Assembly (NCBI GenBank): GCA_038249305.1
Contig: JBBRWI010000201.1
Location: 1-7,118 of the forward strand
Length of the DNA: 7,118 bases
Source of the DNA: Humitalea sp038249305
GTDB taxonomy: Bacteria; Pseudomonadota; Alphaproteobacteria; Acetobacterales; Acetobacteraceae
Reading direction: 5' to 3'
The translations under genes were made by a program, and so were the position numbers. Shown piece after piece: positions 1 through 6,072 of the stretch (position 1 is its first letter; each line of letters starts with the position of its first letter). Below the pieces are notes generated by a model, which worked only from the letters and a program-made list of their open reading frames with translations, made no database searches and had not been told where the DNA came from.

Positions 1-91
1 CCACCATCTGTCCGGCTGGAAAGGCCAGAGACACATCATCGACAGCGGTTCTTTCGCCAAAGCGGCGGGTAATGGATTGGAGTTCCAGCAT
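1..91 (-). CDS. phnC: PhnC-like phosphonate/phosphate ABC transporter ATP-binding protein (N-terminal part only)
   Basis: This minus-strand gene begins at the ATG at 91-89 and runs off the left edge of the window, so only 30 codons are visible. The translation starts MLELQSITRRFGERTAVDDV and continues with an SLAFPAGQMV segment. That is the normal first beta-strand region of an ABC ATPase, ending just before the Walker A loop. The 'PAGQMV' wording is typical of PhnC, the cytoplasmic ATPase of the PhnCDE phosphonate importer. A Shine-Dalgarno AAGGA (103-99) lies 7 nt before the ATG. A Pho box with a -10-like hexamer stands upstream, which fits a phosphate-starvation importer. The ABC ATPase assignment is firm. 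The PhnC subfamily is inferred from 30 residues plus the Pho box; other phosphate-regulated or unrelated ABC ATPases remain possible. Confidence 0.75.
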   Translation of the reverse strand, partial: MLELQSITRRFGERTAVDDVSLAFPAGQMV

Positions 92-114
92 GGTGGCGTC
101 CTTGAGCGGCGCGG

Positions 115-120
115 TAGATA
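115..120 (-). promoter_or_regulatory. -10-like element of the Pho-dependent phnC promoter
   Basis: TATCTA on the minus strand lies exactly 10 bp after the last Pho half-site. In PhoB-activated promoters the Pho box takes the place of the -35 element, and the -10 follows at about this distance. No good -35 hexamer is needed or seen. Transcription would begin near position 105-110, leaving a short leader that still contains the AAGGA ribosome site. Confidence 0.6.
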
Positions 121-130
121 CTGGCCGATG

Positions 131-159
131 GCGACAGAAGAATGACAGAAATATGACAA
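131..159 (-). promoter_or_regulatory. Pho box: three PhoB half-sites upstream of phnC
   Basis: Read on the minus strand, three 7-bp direct repeats follow each other: TTGTCAT (159-153), CTGTCAT (148-142) and CTGTCGC (137-131). Each pair is separated by exactly 4 bp, giving an 11-bp period. Known PhoB boxes are tandem CTGTCAT-like half-sites with 4-bp AT-rich spacers, which matches closely; one spacer here is ATTT. The middle half-site equals the consensus, and the outer two differ by one and two bases. The orientation points toward phnC, whose start codon is 40 bp away. Binding of PhoB is inferred, not shown. Confidence 0.85.
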
Positions 160-181
160 AGACGTTGCGGCTTGCTTCATC

Positions 182-210
182 TCCGGGCTGCCGCCAGCGT
201 TATGCCCGGA
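182..210. repeat. 7-bp inverted repeat upstream of the Bug-family gene (operator or leader hairpin)
   Basis: TCCGGGC (182-188) and GCCCGGA (204-210) are perfect reverse complements separated by 15 bp. The arm centres are 22 bp apart, about two helical turns, as expected for a dimeric regulator. The right arm ends 19 bp before the start codon at 230, so the element could instead fold in the mRNA leader. No adjacent regulator gene is visible. In GC-rich DNA a 7-bp repeat can arise by chance. Confidence 0.35.
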
Positions 211-229
211 TCAAACGGGAACCGCCCAA

Positions 230-1201
230 ATGAAATGCTTTCTTTCGCGCCGCTTGGTGCTGTCAGCAGCCGTTGCGGCACCTTGGGCCGCCCGCGCCCA
301 GGACGCCTGGCCCAGCCGCCCGATCACTCTGGTCAACGGATACGCCCCTGGCGGGCTGACCGACATCAGCACCCGTGCCATCGCCGAGCGCCTGTCGCGT
401 GAATTGGGGCAGGCGATCGTCGTGGATAGCCGCCCGGGTGGGGCCACCAGCGTCAGTGCGACCTTGGTGGCGGCCGCCCGGCCCGATGGATACACACTGC
501 TGATGGGGGCGACGTCACTGGCCATCAACCCGGCCCTGCAACCGAACCTGACCCCGCGGGACCCGATGACCGCGCTGGTGCCCGTGGGAATGGGCTATCG
601 CAGCGCTTTCGTCTTGCATGTTCATCCCTCGGTGCCGGCCCGAACAGCGGCCGAGTTCATCGCCTATGCCCGCGCCAATCCCGGCCGCATCGATTTTGGC
701 AGCAGCGGCGTCGGCGCGGTGAACCACCTCGCACTTGAACTCCTTCGGCTCCAGGGTGGAATCGAGGTTAACCACGTCCCGTATCGCGGCGGGGCGCCGG
801 CGCTGATCGACCTGCGGACAGGCCGCATCCAGGCGATGTGGCAGGCGGCCCTGGAAGCCCTGCCGGCCTTGCGCGAGGGCGCGACCCGTCCGCTCGCGAT
901 CAGTGGGTCGGAGCGCTTGGCGCTGCTGCCCGACGTGCCGCCGATGGCCGAAACCTTGCCCGGCTTCGACGCCACCTTCTGGCAGGGTGTCTTCGCCCCG
1001 GCCGGCACGCCGCCCGCGGTCCTGGCCCGGCTGGAAGCGGGGCTCCGCGTCGCCACCACCGACCCGGCGCTGTCGCGGCGCCTGGCCGAGCAGGGGGTGG
1101 CGCTGTCCCCCGGCTCGGCTGAGGACCTTCGCCGCCTGCTCGCGGCCGAAACCCTCTCCTGGGGAAAGTTGATCCGGGAGCGCGGCGTCCAGGCCGAATA
1201 G
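230..1201 (+). CDS. Bug-family (TctC-like) periplasmic solute-binding protein
   Basis: This 323-residue protein belongs to the Bug/TctC family, the extracytoplasmic binding proteins of tripartite tricarboxylate transporters, which capture carboxylates and similar small ligands. Residues 1-23 form a signal peptide: a twin-arginine stretch SRRLVLS (6-12), a hydrophobic run, and an ARA site before Gln24. The twin arginine makes Tat export plausible, although Sec export cannot be excluded. The mature protein opens with the family hallmark WPSRPITLV followed by PGGLTD (40-45), then SRPGGA, ARPDGYTLL, the central NHLALE and VPYRGGAPAL segments, and the C-terminal FAPAGTPPAVLARL motif. Full length is normal for the family. 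The start has only a weak ribosome site (GGGA at 217-220). No TctA or TctB membrane partner lies beside it, which is common for the many solitary Bug genes in beta- and alphaproteobacteria. The ligand cannot be read from sequence. It is divergent from phnC and shares its upstream region, but the Pho box points the other way. Confidence 0.92.
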   Translation: MKCFLSRRLVLSAAVAAPWAARAQDAWPSRPITLVNGYAPGGLTDISTRAIAERLSRELGQAIVVDSRPGGATSVSATLVAAARPDGYTLLMGATSLAINPALQPNLTPRDPMTALVPVGMGYRSAFVLHVHPSVPARTAAEFIAYARANPGRIDFGSSGVGAVNHLALELLRLQGGIEVNHVPYRGGAPALIDLRTGRIQAMWQAALEALPALREGATRPLAISGSERLALLPDVPPMAETLPGFDATFWQGVFAPAGTPPAVLARLEAGLRVATTDPALSRRLAEQGVALSPGSAEDLRRLLAAETLSWGKLIRERGVQAE

Positions 1202-1242
1202 GCGACAGCGCCCGCCCCCATTCCTTTGCGACAAGGACGCAG

Positions 1243-1260
1243 CCCCGGGGATGGACGGGG
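1243..1260 (+). repeat. Weak hairpin downstream of the Bug-family gene
   Basis: CCCCG (1243-1247) can pair with CGGGG (1256-1260) across an 8-nt loop, 42 bp after the stop codon at 1201. Only two T residues follow, so it is a poor intrinsic terminator. The rest of 1202-1425 is very GC-rich, shows no convincing gene, and contains a lone TTGACA at 1319-1324. Confidence 0.2.
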
Positions 1261-1425
1261 TTGGCGGCGCTCCCGGCGGCGGCGAGGGGGCGGGGGCCGC
1301 AAGGCGGATGGCGCTGACTTGACAGGCGTTCGAGCATGCCGGGCGGCCACGCAAAATCCCTCGGCTGTTCCTGCCGATCCCCGCGCCCTATGTTGCACTG
1401 CCGCAGACCTTCCGGACCCGCGCCC

Positions 1426-1995
1426 ATGCCCCTGTCGCCCCCTGCCCCCCGCCAGCCGCTGCACCGCCGCGCGCTGATCATGCACGGCTATCGGCGGGAA
1501 GACGGCTTGTTCGATATCGAAGGCCATCTGGAGGACACCAAATCCTACGGCTTCGACAGCGACGACCGCGGGCGGATCGAGCCTGGCGACGCGCTGCACG
1601 GCATGTGGCTGCGGCTGACGGTGACCGAGGAGATGGAGATCGTGGCCGCCGAAGCGGTCTCGGACTTCACCCCCTACGCCGTCTGCCCCCAGGCGGCGCC
1701 GAATTTCGCGGTGCTGAAAGGCCTGCGAATCGGCCCTGGCTTCAACCGGGCGGTGCATGAACGGGTGGGCGGCATCCTGGGCTGCACGCATCTGCGGGAA
1801 ATGCTGGGCCAGATGGCGACCGTTGCCTACCAGACCCTGGTCGGGCAGCGGCGGAAGAAGGTCGCCGATCTGGTGGCGCAGAAAAAGCGGCCGCCGATTC
1901 TGGGCACCTGCCTCGCCTATGCGCCGGCAAGCCCGGTGGTGGCGCGGCGCTGGCCCGAATGGGCGGAACCGCCGCCAAAGACGCCGGTCGGATAG
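1426..1995 (+). CDS. DUF2889 domain-containing protein
   Basis: This 189-residue soluble protein has no signal peptide or membrane segment and matches the pattern of the DUF2889 family, whose function is unknown. The family features visible are HRRALIMHGYRREDGLFDIEG (about residues 13-33, with the R-x-DGL-x-DIEG core), a following D-T-K, the HGMWLRLTV strand, a P-x3-C (residues 86-90), and the conserved GCTHL (119-123) near the start of a helical segment. The start is uncertain. The frame is open from 1336, but residues encoded between 1336 and 1425 look like arginine/proline-rich non-coding translation. I chose the ATG at 1426 because the domain begins soon after it. No good ribosome site precedes 1426. 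The stop codon lies one base from the stop of convergent bolA, and a shared inverted repeat covers both ends. No job can be assigned from the neighbours. Confidence 0.85.
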   Translation: MPLSPPAPRQPLHRRALIMHGYRREDGLFDIEGHLEDTKSYGFDSDDRGRIEPGDALHGMWLRLTVTEEMEIVAAEAVSDFTPYAVCPQAAPNFAVLKGLRIGPGFNRAVHERVGGILGCTHLREMLGQMATVAYQTLVGQRRKKVADLVAQKKRPPILGTCLAYAPASPVVARRWPEWAEPPPKTPVG

Positions 1996-2019
1996 ATCAG
2001 CCTGCTTCCTCCGGCGTCT
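1979..2019. terminator. Inverted repeat across the DUF2889/bolA stop codons, possible bidirectional terminator
   Basis: AGACGCCGG (1979-1987) and CCGGCGTCT (2011-2019) are perfect 9-bp reverse complements with a 23-nt loop. Inside the loop, GGA (1990-1992) can pair with TCC (2007-2009). The stem embraces both convergent stop codons and the single base between them. A short TTT lies at the 3' edge of the stem on the minus strand, and no T-run follows on the plus strand. It could stop bolA transcription weakly or protect the overlapping 3' ends. The repeat is certain; terminator activity is inferred. Confidence 0.45.
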
Positions 2020-2293
2020 GCAGCACCAGCGCCAGGGCATGCAGCCCACCAGCCAGTTCGTCGGAAAGTGCATCATGCACGGCGCGTGATCGCGCGAGGC
2101 GCGACAGGCCGGCAAAGGCGGGGCTGATGATCCGCACGTTGTAATGCGTCTCCCCACCCGGCGCGGCCCCGGCGTGCCCCGCGTGTTTGTGGCTGTCGTC
2201 CTGCACTTCGATCAGCGCCGGGATAAAGGTCGCGGCCAGGGCGTCGCGCATGCGCTCGGCACGGCGTGGAGAGGTCGGGGAGGGAGCGTTCAT
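1997..2293 (-). CDS. bolA: BolA family protein
   Basis: This 98-residue minus-strand protein is a small BolA/KH-like cytoplasmic protein. BolA proteins bind monothiol glutaredoxins and [2Fe-2S] clusters, help in iron-sulfur trafficking, and in some bacteria bind DNA and affect morphology under stress. The hallmarks are clear: DDSHKHAGHAG (32-42), THYNVRIISPAFAGLSRLARSR (49-70), and the His73 that corresponds to the conserved C-terminal histidine ligand, then a helix DALSDELAGGLHALAL. Length is normal. I chose the ATG at 2293; a TTG-initiated form would add 12 unfamiliar residues starting at 2329. The site just before 2293 is G-rich but not a good Shine-Dalgarno. The gene is divergent from the J-protein/cobST cluster and convergent with the DUF2889 gene. 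A bolA next to a J-protein and cobST is a known alphaproteobacterial neighbourhood. A functional tie to cobalt chelation is unproven. Confidence 0.93.
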   Translation of the reverse strand: MNAPSPTSPRRAERMRDALAATFIPALIEVQDDSHKHAGHAGAAPGGETHYNVRIISPAFAGLSRLARSRAVHDALSDELAGGLHALALVLQTPEEAG

Positions 2294-2325
2294 CCGCCCA
2301 CGGTTAGGCCCGGTCGCGGGCAGTG

Positions 2326-2338
2326 CCAAGGGCCTTGG
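2326..2338. repeat. 13-bp palindrome in the bolA / J-protein divergent spacer
   Basis: CCAAGG-G-CCTTGG is a perfect palindrome with 6-bp arms around one central base. It lies 33 bp upstream of the bolA start and overlaps a TTGGCA hexamer (minus strand, 2329-2324) that might be a bolA -35. No good -10 lies 17 bp downstream (TAACCG), so the promoter is doubtful. The palindrome could be an operator. Confidence 0.35.
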
Positions 2339-2351
2339 GGCGCCGGGCGCA

Positions 2352-2368
2352 GGCGCAACCCATGCGCC
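2352..2368. repeat. 6-bp inverted repeat in the bolA / J-protein divergent spacer
   Basis: GGCGCA (2352-2357) and TGCGCC (2363-2368) are perfect reverse complements around a 5-bp ACCCA loop. It sits near the middle of the 182-bp spacer, where it could serve either gene. It has no T-run and is not terminator-like. Confidence 0.35.
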
Positions 2369-2425
2369 GATAAAGGGCGTTGCAGCCCAGCCATGACGTT
2401 ATCGCAAGCCCGATCGGCAACATCA

Positions 2426-2452
2426 TTGCGTTTCTTCGCCTTGCGGTAGCAT
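2426..2452 (+). promoter_or_regulatory. Possible promoter for the J-protein/cobST cluster
   Basis: TTGCGT (2426-2431) and TAGCAT (2447-2452) are separated by 15 bp, shorter than the usual 16-18. They lie in the least GC-rich part of the spacer, 23 bp before the start codon at 2476. The match is modest, so this is a guess at where the operon promoter lies. Confidence 0.25.
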
Positions 2453-2475
2453 GAAACGCCGCTCATAAGGCGCGC

Positions 2476-3144
2476 ATGGCTCGTCGCGCGAGTAACCTCA
2501 GGGCCACAAGCCCGTCCCCCTCCCTCAACGCCCGCCGCTGCGATGCGCCGGGCTGCGAGAATCCTGGCGAATTCCGTGCTCCGCGGGATCGGTCGCGCTT
2601 ACGCGACTATTATTGGTTCTGCCTGGAGCATGTCCGCGCCTACAATCAGGCATGGGACTTCTATAAAGGTCTCTCGCCCGAGGAGATCGAAATCCAACTG
2701 CGGGACGATACCGGCTGGCAGCGCCCGACCTGGCCGCTCGGTCGGCTCGGCGCCAATGGCCGGATCGCGCCGGAGATGCTCAAGGACCCCTTGTCCCTGT
2801 TCGGCGAGGCCCCGCCCCAGCGCCAGAAGTCAGCGCGTGAGGCACCGCCCGAACTGCGCGCGGCGCTGGACATCATGGGGCTCGGCTGGCCGTTGACCTC
2901 CGACGAGTTGCGCGGGAAATACAAGGAACTGGCCAAGCGCCTGCACCCGGACCACACCGGGGGCGACAAGGTGGCGGAAGAAAAACTCAAGGATATCAAC
3001 CGCGCCTACTCCTTGTTGCGGGCGCGGCTTGCACAAACGCCCAACCCTGGCACAACTTCAGCCGCGACACCGCGGCCAAGCGGTGAACGACCGGCCACGT
3101 CGGCCGATCGGCCAGCACGGTCCGCACGCGCCGCAGCAGGCTGA
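2476..3144 (+). CDS. J-domain protein with an N-terminal Cys/His putative zinc site (DnaJ-like co-chaperone)
   Basis: This 222-residue protein has a C-terminal J domain (about 128-188). Its HPD tripeptide at 157-159 sits in the loop after KYKELAKRL and is followed by DINRAYSLL. J domains stimulate the ATPase of Hsp70 (DnaK). The protein is not a classical DnaJ: it has no Gly/Phe region or zinc-finger repeats, and the J domain is not at the N-terminus. Residues 22-57 hold C22-x4-C27 and C49-x2-H52 around a YYWFCLEHVRAYN motif, which resembles a single zinc-binding knuckle. Residues 189-222 are a low-complexity Pro/Ser/Ala/Arg tail. A ribosome-site-like TAAGG (2466-2470) lies 5 nt before the ATG. 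It leads the cluster, 44 bp before cobS. Related J-proteins in this family commonly lie beside cobS in alphaproteobacteria. A role in assembling cobaltochelatase is an attractive inference with no direct support here. Confidence 0.88.
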   Translation: MARRASNLRATSPSPSLNARRCDAPGCENPGEFRAPRDRSRLRDYYWFCLEHVRAYNQAWDFYKGLSPEEIEIQLRDDTGWQRPTWPLGRLGANGRIAPEMLKDPLSLFGEAPPQRQKSAREAPPELRAALDIMGLGWPLTSDELRGKYKELAKRLHPDHTGGDKVAEEKLKDINRAYSLLRARLAQTPNPGTTSAATPRPSGERPATSADRPARSARAAAG

Positions 3145-3188
3145 CCGACCGGACGCGAACCCTTACGAGCAGGACCTTAGCCAGGAAC

Positions 3189-4193
3189 ATGACCAAGGTG
3201 GCCACCCTCTCCGACGTCCGACCGACCAGCGCGATCAACCTGCCCGACATGGATTATCAGGTCCGTGACGTGTTCGGTATCGACAGCGACATGGTGGTGC
3301 CTGGATACGCGATCCGGACGGAACACGTCCCGGACATCGACCTGGCGTATCGATTCGATAAAGACACGACCTTGGCGATCCTGGCGGGCTTTGCCTTCAA
3401 CCGGCGGGTGATGGTCCAGGGTTATCACGGCACCGGCAAGTCAACACACATCGAACAGGTCGCCGCTAGGCTGAACTGGCCCTGTCTGCGCGTGAATCTG
3501 GATAGCCACATCAGCCGCATCGACCTGATCGGCAAGGACGCCATCGTTCTCAAGGACGGCAAGCAGGTCACCGAGTTTCGTGAAGGCATCCTGCCCTGGG
3601 CACTGCAGCACCCCTGCGCGATGGTTTTTGACGAATACGATGCCGGCCGGCCGGACGTGATGTTCGTGATCCAGCGGGTGCTGGAAGTCGAGGGCAAGTT
3701 GACCTTGCTCGACCAAAACCGCGTCATCCGCCCGCACCCATCCTTCCGCCTCTTCGCCACGGCGAATACGGTGGGCCTGGGCGATACCACCGGCCTCTAC
3801 CACGGCACCCAACAGATCAATCAGGGGCAGATGGACCGTTGGAACATCGTCGCGACCCTGAACTACCTGCCGCACGGGCAGGAGACGGCGATCGTCATGG
3901 CCAAGATGGGCATGGACGCCTCCGACACGAAGATGAAGAAGCGGACCGAGGCCATGGTGGCGTTGGCCGACCTGACCCGCGCCGGCTTCATCGCCGGTGA
4001 CATCAGCACCGTGATGTCGCCGCGCACCGTCATTACCTGGGCCGAGAATACCAAGATTTTCGGTGACATCGGCTTTGCCTTCCGCCTCACCTTCCTTAAC
4101 AAGTGCGACGAGGCCGAGCGCAGCACGGTGGCCGAGTACTATCAGCGCTGCTTCAACGAGGAAGTGGCCACCGGCCTGTTCGGTAAGAAGTAA
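3189..4193 (+). CDS. cobS: Aerobic cobaltochelatase subunit CobS (AAA+ ATPase)
   Basis: CobS is the AAA+ motor of the CobNST cobaltochelatase. With CobT it forms a large ring complex that hydrolyses ATP so that CobN can insert Co2+ into hydrogenobyrinic acid a,c-diamide, in the aerobic cobalamin pathway in the cytoplasm. The 334-residue length fits the roughly 330 residues typical of the family. Residues 18-40 (LPDMDYQVRDVFGID and onward) are a characteristic CobS start. Walker A is GYHGTGKST (78-86), Walker B is CAMVFDEYD (143-151), sensor 1 is ATAN (190-193), and MDRW with Arg217 is the likely arginine-finger region. The protein belongs to the MoxR-like/chelatase AAA branch. All key residues are intact. 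An AGGA (3183-3186) lies unusually close, 2 nt before the ATG, and another AGGA at 3171-3174 lies 14 nt before it. cobT follows after 6 bp. CobN is outside the window. Confidence 0.97.
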   Translation: MTKVATLSDVRPTSAINLPDMDYQVRDVFGIDSDMVVPGYAIRTEHVPDIDLAYRFDKDTTLAILAGFAFNRRVMVQGYHGTGKSTHIEQVAARLNWPCLRVNLDSHISRIDLIGKDAIVLKDGKQVTEFREGILPWALQHPCAMVFDEYDAGRPDVMFVIQRVLEVEGKLTLLDQNRVIRPHPSFRLFATANTVGLGDTTGLYHGTQQINQGQMDRWNIVATLNYLPHGQETAIVMAKMGMDASDTKMKKRTEAMVALADLTRAGFIAGDISTVMSPRTVITWAENTKIFGDIGFAFRLTFLNKCDEAERSTVAEYYQRCFNEEVATGLFGKK

Positions 4194-4199
4194 CCACCG

Positions 4200-6071
4200 A
4201 TGTCCGGTTCGAAAGACCAGACCCGGCAGGAAGACTTCAAGAAAGCCACAGCCGGCGCGCTGCGCGCCATGGCCCATGCCGGGGCCGAGGTTTCGGTTGC
4301 CTTCCAGCCCGGCCCGTCTGGCCTCGCCGGCAAGCGCGCCCGGTTGCCGCTGCCAACCCGAGCACTGCCAGCGCCGGAGATGGCCAGGCTGCGTGGGGCG
4401 GCCGATTCCATAGCCCTTCGCCTGCGCCACCATGACGAAGCCCTGCACGCCGCCCGCACCCCCGCCCGCCGTGAGGCCAAAGAGGTGTTTGACGCCCTGG
4501 AGCAGGCGCGGGTCGAGGTCGTGGGGGCTGCCCACATGGCCGGTGTCGCCGCCAACCTTACCGCCCGCCTCAACGAGCAGTGCGAGGCCGAGGGCTATGA
4601 CCGGATGACGCGGAAGGATCAGTTGCCGCTGCCCGCCGCCCTTTCCCTGCTCGCGCGCGAACGCCTGACCGGCGAACCGCCCCCGGCGGCTGCCCGCCGC
4701 GTGCTCGACCTGTGGCGTGAGACGATGATCGACGGTGCTGCCGCGGCGCTGGATGAGATGGTGGCGGCCCGCGAAAGCCAGGAAGGCTACGCGAAGGCCG
4801 CCCGCCGCCTGCTCGCGGCACTTGACCTCGCCGAGGCAGAGGCCGAAGCCGAGTCCCAAGCGGACGACGAGGGCGAGGAGGGGGCCGAAAGCACCGGATC
4901 GCAGGACAATTCCGGCGAAGGCGAAAGCAAGTCCCAGGAATCCGACACCATGCTCGGCGCCCAGCCCGAGGCGCAGCAAGGTGAGGCCTCGGAAGAAGCC
5001 GGCGACGAACAGGACGAAGAGGGGGCGGCCGCCGAAGGCGACGACAAGCCTGGCGGCCCACAGGCCCGGCGCGAGGTGCCGCAGGTCGATGACAGCAGTC
5101 GCTACCACGCCTTCACCCAGGCCCATGACGAGGTCGTCGAAGCCGAGGACCTCTGCGACGCCGATGAACTGGCGCGGCTGCGGCAACAACTCGATCAGCA
5201 ACTCTCCCATTTGCAGGGCGTGGTTTCGAAACTTGCCAACCGCCTGCAACGCAGGCTGCTTGCGCAGCAGCAGCGCGCCTGGGAATTCGACCTTGAGGAA
5301 GGGATGCTCGACGTGGCGCGCCTCGCGCGGATCGTCGCCAATCCGACGCATTCTCTGACTTACAAGCGCGAACGTGAAGCCGATTTTCGCGATACGGTCG
5401 TGACCTTGCTGATCGACAATTCTGGTTCGATGCGTGGCCGCCCGATCACCGTCGCCGCCATGTGCTGCGACATCCTGGCGCGCACGCTCGAACGATGCAG
5501 CGTAAAAGTCGAGATCCTGGGCTTCACCACCCGCGCCTGGAAGGGCGGGCAAAGCCGCGATGCCTGGGTGAAGGCGAACAAGCCACGCAATCCGGGGCGG
5601 CTGAACGACCTGCGCCACGTCCTCTACAAATCCGCCGACACGCCCTGGAGCCGCGCGCGGAAAAACCTCGGGCTGATGCTGCGCGAGGGGCTGCTGAAGG
5701 AAAACATCGACGGCGAGGCGCTGGAATGGGCCTACAAGCGCCTGCTCGGCCGCCAGGAACGCCGCCGCATTCTGATGGTCATCAGCGACGGCGCGCCGGT
5801 CGATGACAGCACCCTGTCGGTCAATCCCGGCAACTATCTGGAACGCCATCTTCGCAAGGTGATCGGTGATATTGAAGGCCGCGACATCGTCGAACTCATT
5901 GCCATCGGCATCGGCCACGATGTCACGCGCTATTACCGCCGCGCCGTAACGATCGTCGATGCCGAGGAGTTGGGCGGTACCATGATGAAAAAACTCGCGG
6001 AGCTGTTCGACGAGGACGCGGCCGCCGCCTGGCAGCGCGCTGCCGCCGAACGCGCGCCGCTGCTGGCCTGA
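4200..6071 (+). CDS. cobT: Aerobic cobaltochelatase subunit CobT
   Basis: CobT partners CobS in the cobaltochelatase that loads cobalt during aerobic cobalamin synthesis. It is the counterpart of BchD/ChlD in magnesium chelatase. The 623-residue length fits the usual roughly 630. The N-terminal half (about 1-205) is helical and includes the RREAKEVFDALEQARVE segment. A very acidic Glu/Asp/Ala/Ser linker follows (about 211-290), including an AE repeat. The C-terminal part is a von Willebrand factor A domain. Its metal-ion-dependent adhesion site is D-N-S-G-S (406-410) in LLIDNSGSMRGRP, completed by the Asp530 region (ISDGAP). The IGIGHDVTRYYRRAVTI segment near the end is typical of CobT. The stop is followed by one base and then the ATG of the lipoprotein gene, suggesting translational coupling. 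A purine-rich AAGAAG (4185-4190) inside the end of cobS is the likely ribosome site. All expected motifs are present. Confidence 0.97.
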   Translation: MSGSKDQTRQEDFKKATAGALRAMAHAGAEVSVAFQPGPSGLAGKRARLPLPTRALPAPEMARLRGAADSIALRLRHHDEALHAARTPARREAKEVFDALEQARVEVVGAAHMAGVAANLTARLNEQCEAEGYDRMTRKDQLPLPAALSLLARERLTGEPPPAAARRVLDLWRETMIDGAAAALDEMVAARESQEGYAKAARRLLAALDLAEAEAEAESQADDEGEEGAESTGSQDNSGEGESKSQESDTMLGAQPEAQQGEASEEAGDEQDEEGAAAEGDDKPGGPQARREVPQVDDSSRYHAFTQAHDEVVEAEDLCDADELARLRQQLDQQLSHLQGVVSKLANRLQRRLLAQQQRAWEFDLEEGMLDVARLARIVANPTHSLTYKREREADFRDTVVTLLIDNSGSMRGRPITVAAMCCDILARTLERCSVKVEILGFTTRAWKGGQSRDAWVKANKPRNPGRLNDLRHVLYKSADTPWSRARKNLGLMLREGLLKENIDGEALEWAYKRLLGRQERRRILMVISDGAPVDDSTLSVNPGNYLERHLRKVIGDIEGRDIVELIAIGIGHDVTRYYRRAVTIVDAEELGGTMMKKLAELFDEDAAAAWQRAAAERAPLLA

Positions 6072-6072
6072 C

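Noticed and set aside
1319..1324. A perfect TTGACA as a -35 element for the DUF2889 gene
   Set aside because: No -10-like hexamer lies 16-18 bp downstream (the sequence there is GGCGGC). CAAAAT at 1352 is too far.
1336..1425. Upstream extension of the DUF2889 protein by 30 residues
   Set aside because: The added residues are Arg/Pro/Cys-rich and unlike the family, whose domain begins shortly after the ATG at 1426. It remains possible but is less likely.
1226..1477. An 83-codon plus-strand open frame in the spacer after the Bug gene
   Set aside because: The translation is low-complexity Arg/Gly/Pro with no motif, and it overlaps the start of the DUF2889 gene in another frame.
664..2157. A 497-codon minus-strand open frame across the Bug gene end and the DUF2889 gene
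   Set aside because: It crosses two recognised genes and the spacer between them, and its composition (Arg/Pro/Ala/Ser rich) is that of a shadow frame.
2144..2449. A 101-codon plus-strand open frame over bolA and the divergent spacer
   Set aside because: It is antisense to a clear BolA protein, and its Arg/Gly-rich translation has no recognisable features.
3102..3113. A 12-bp palindrome GGCCGATCGGCC in the tail of the J-protein gene
   Set aside because: It lies inside coding sequence with a low-complexity GC-rich tail. Such palindromes are common in this composition and nothing around it suggests a control site.
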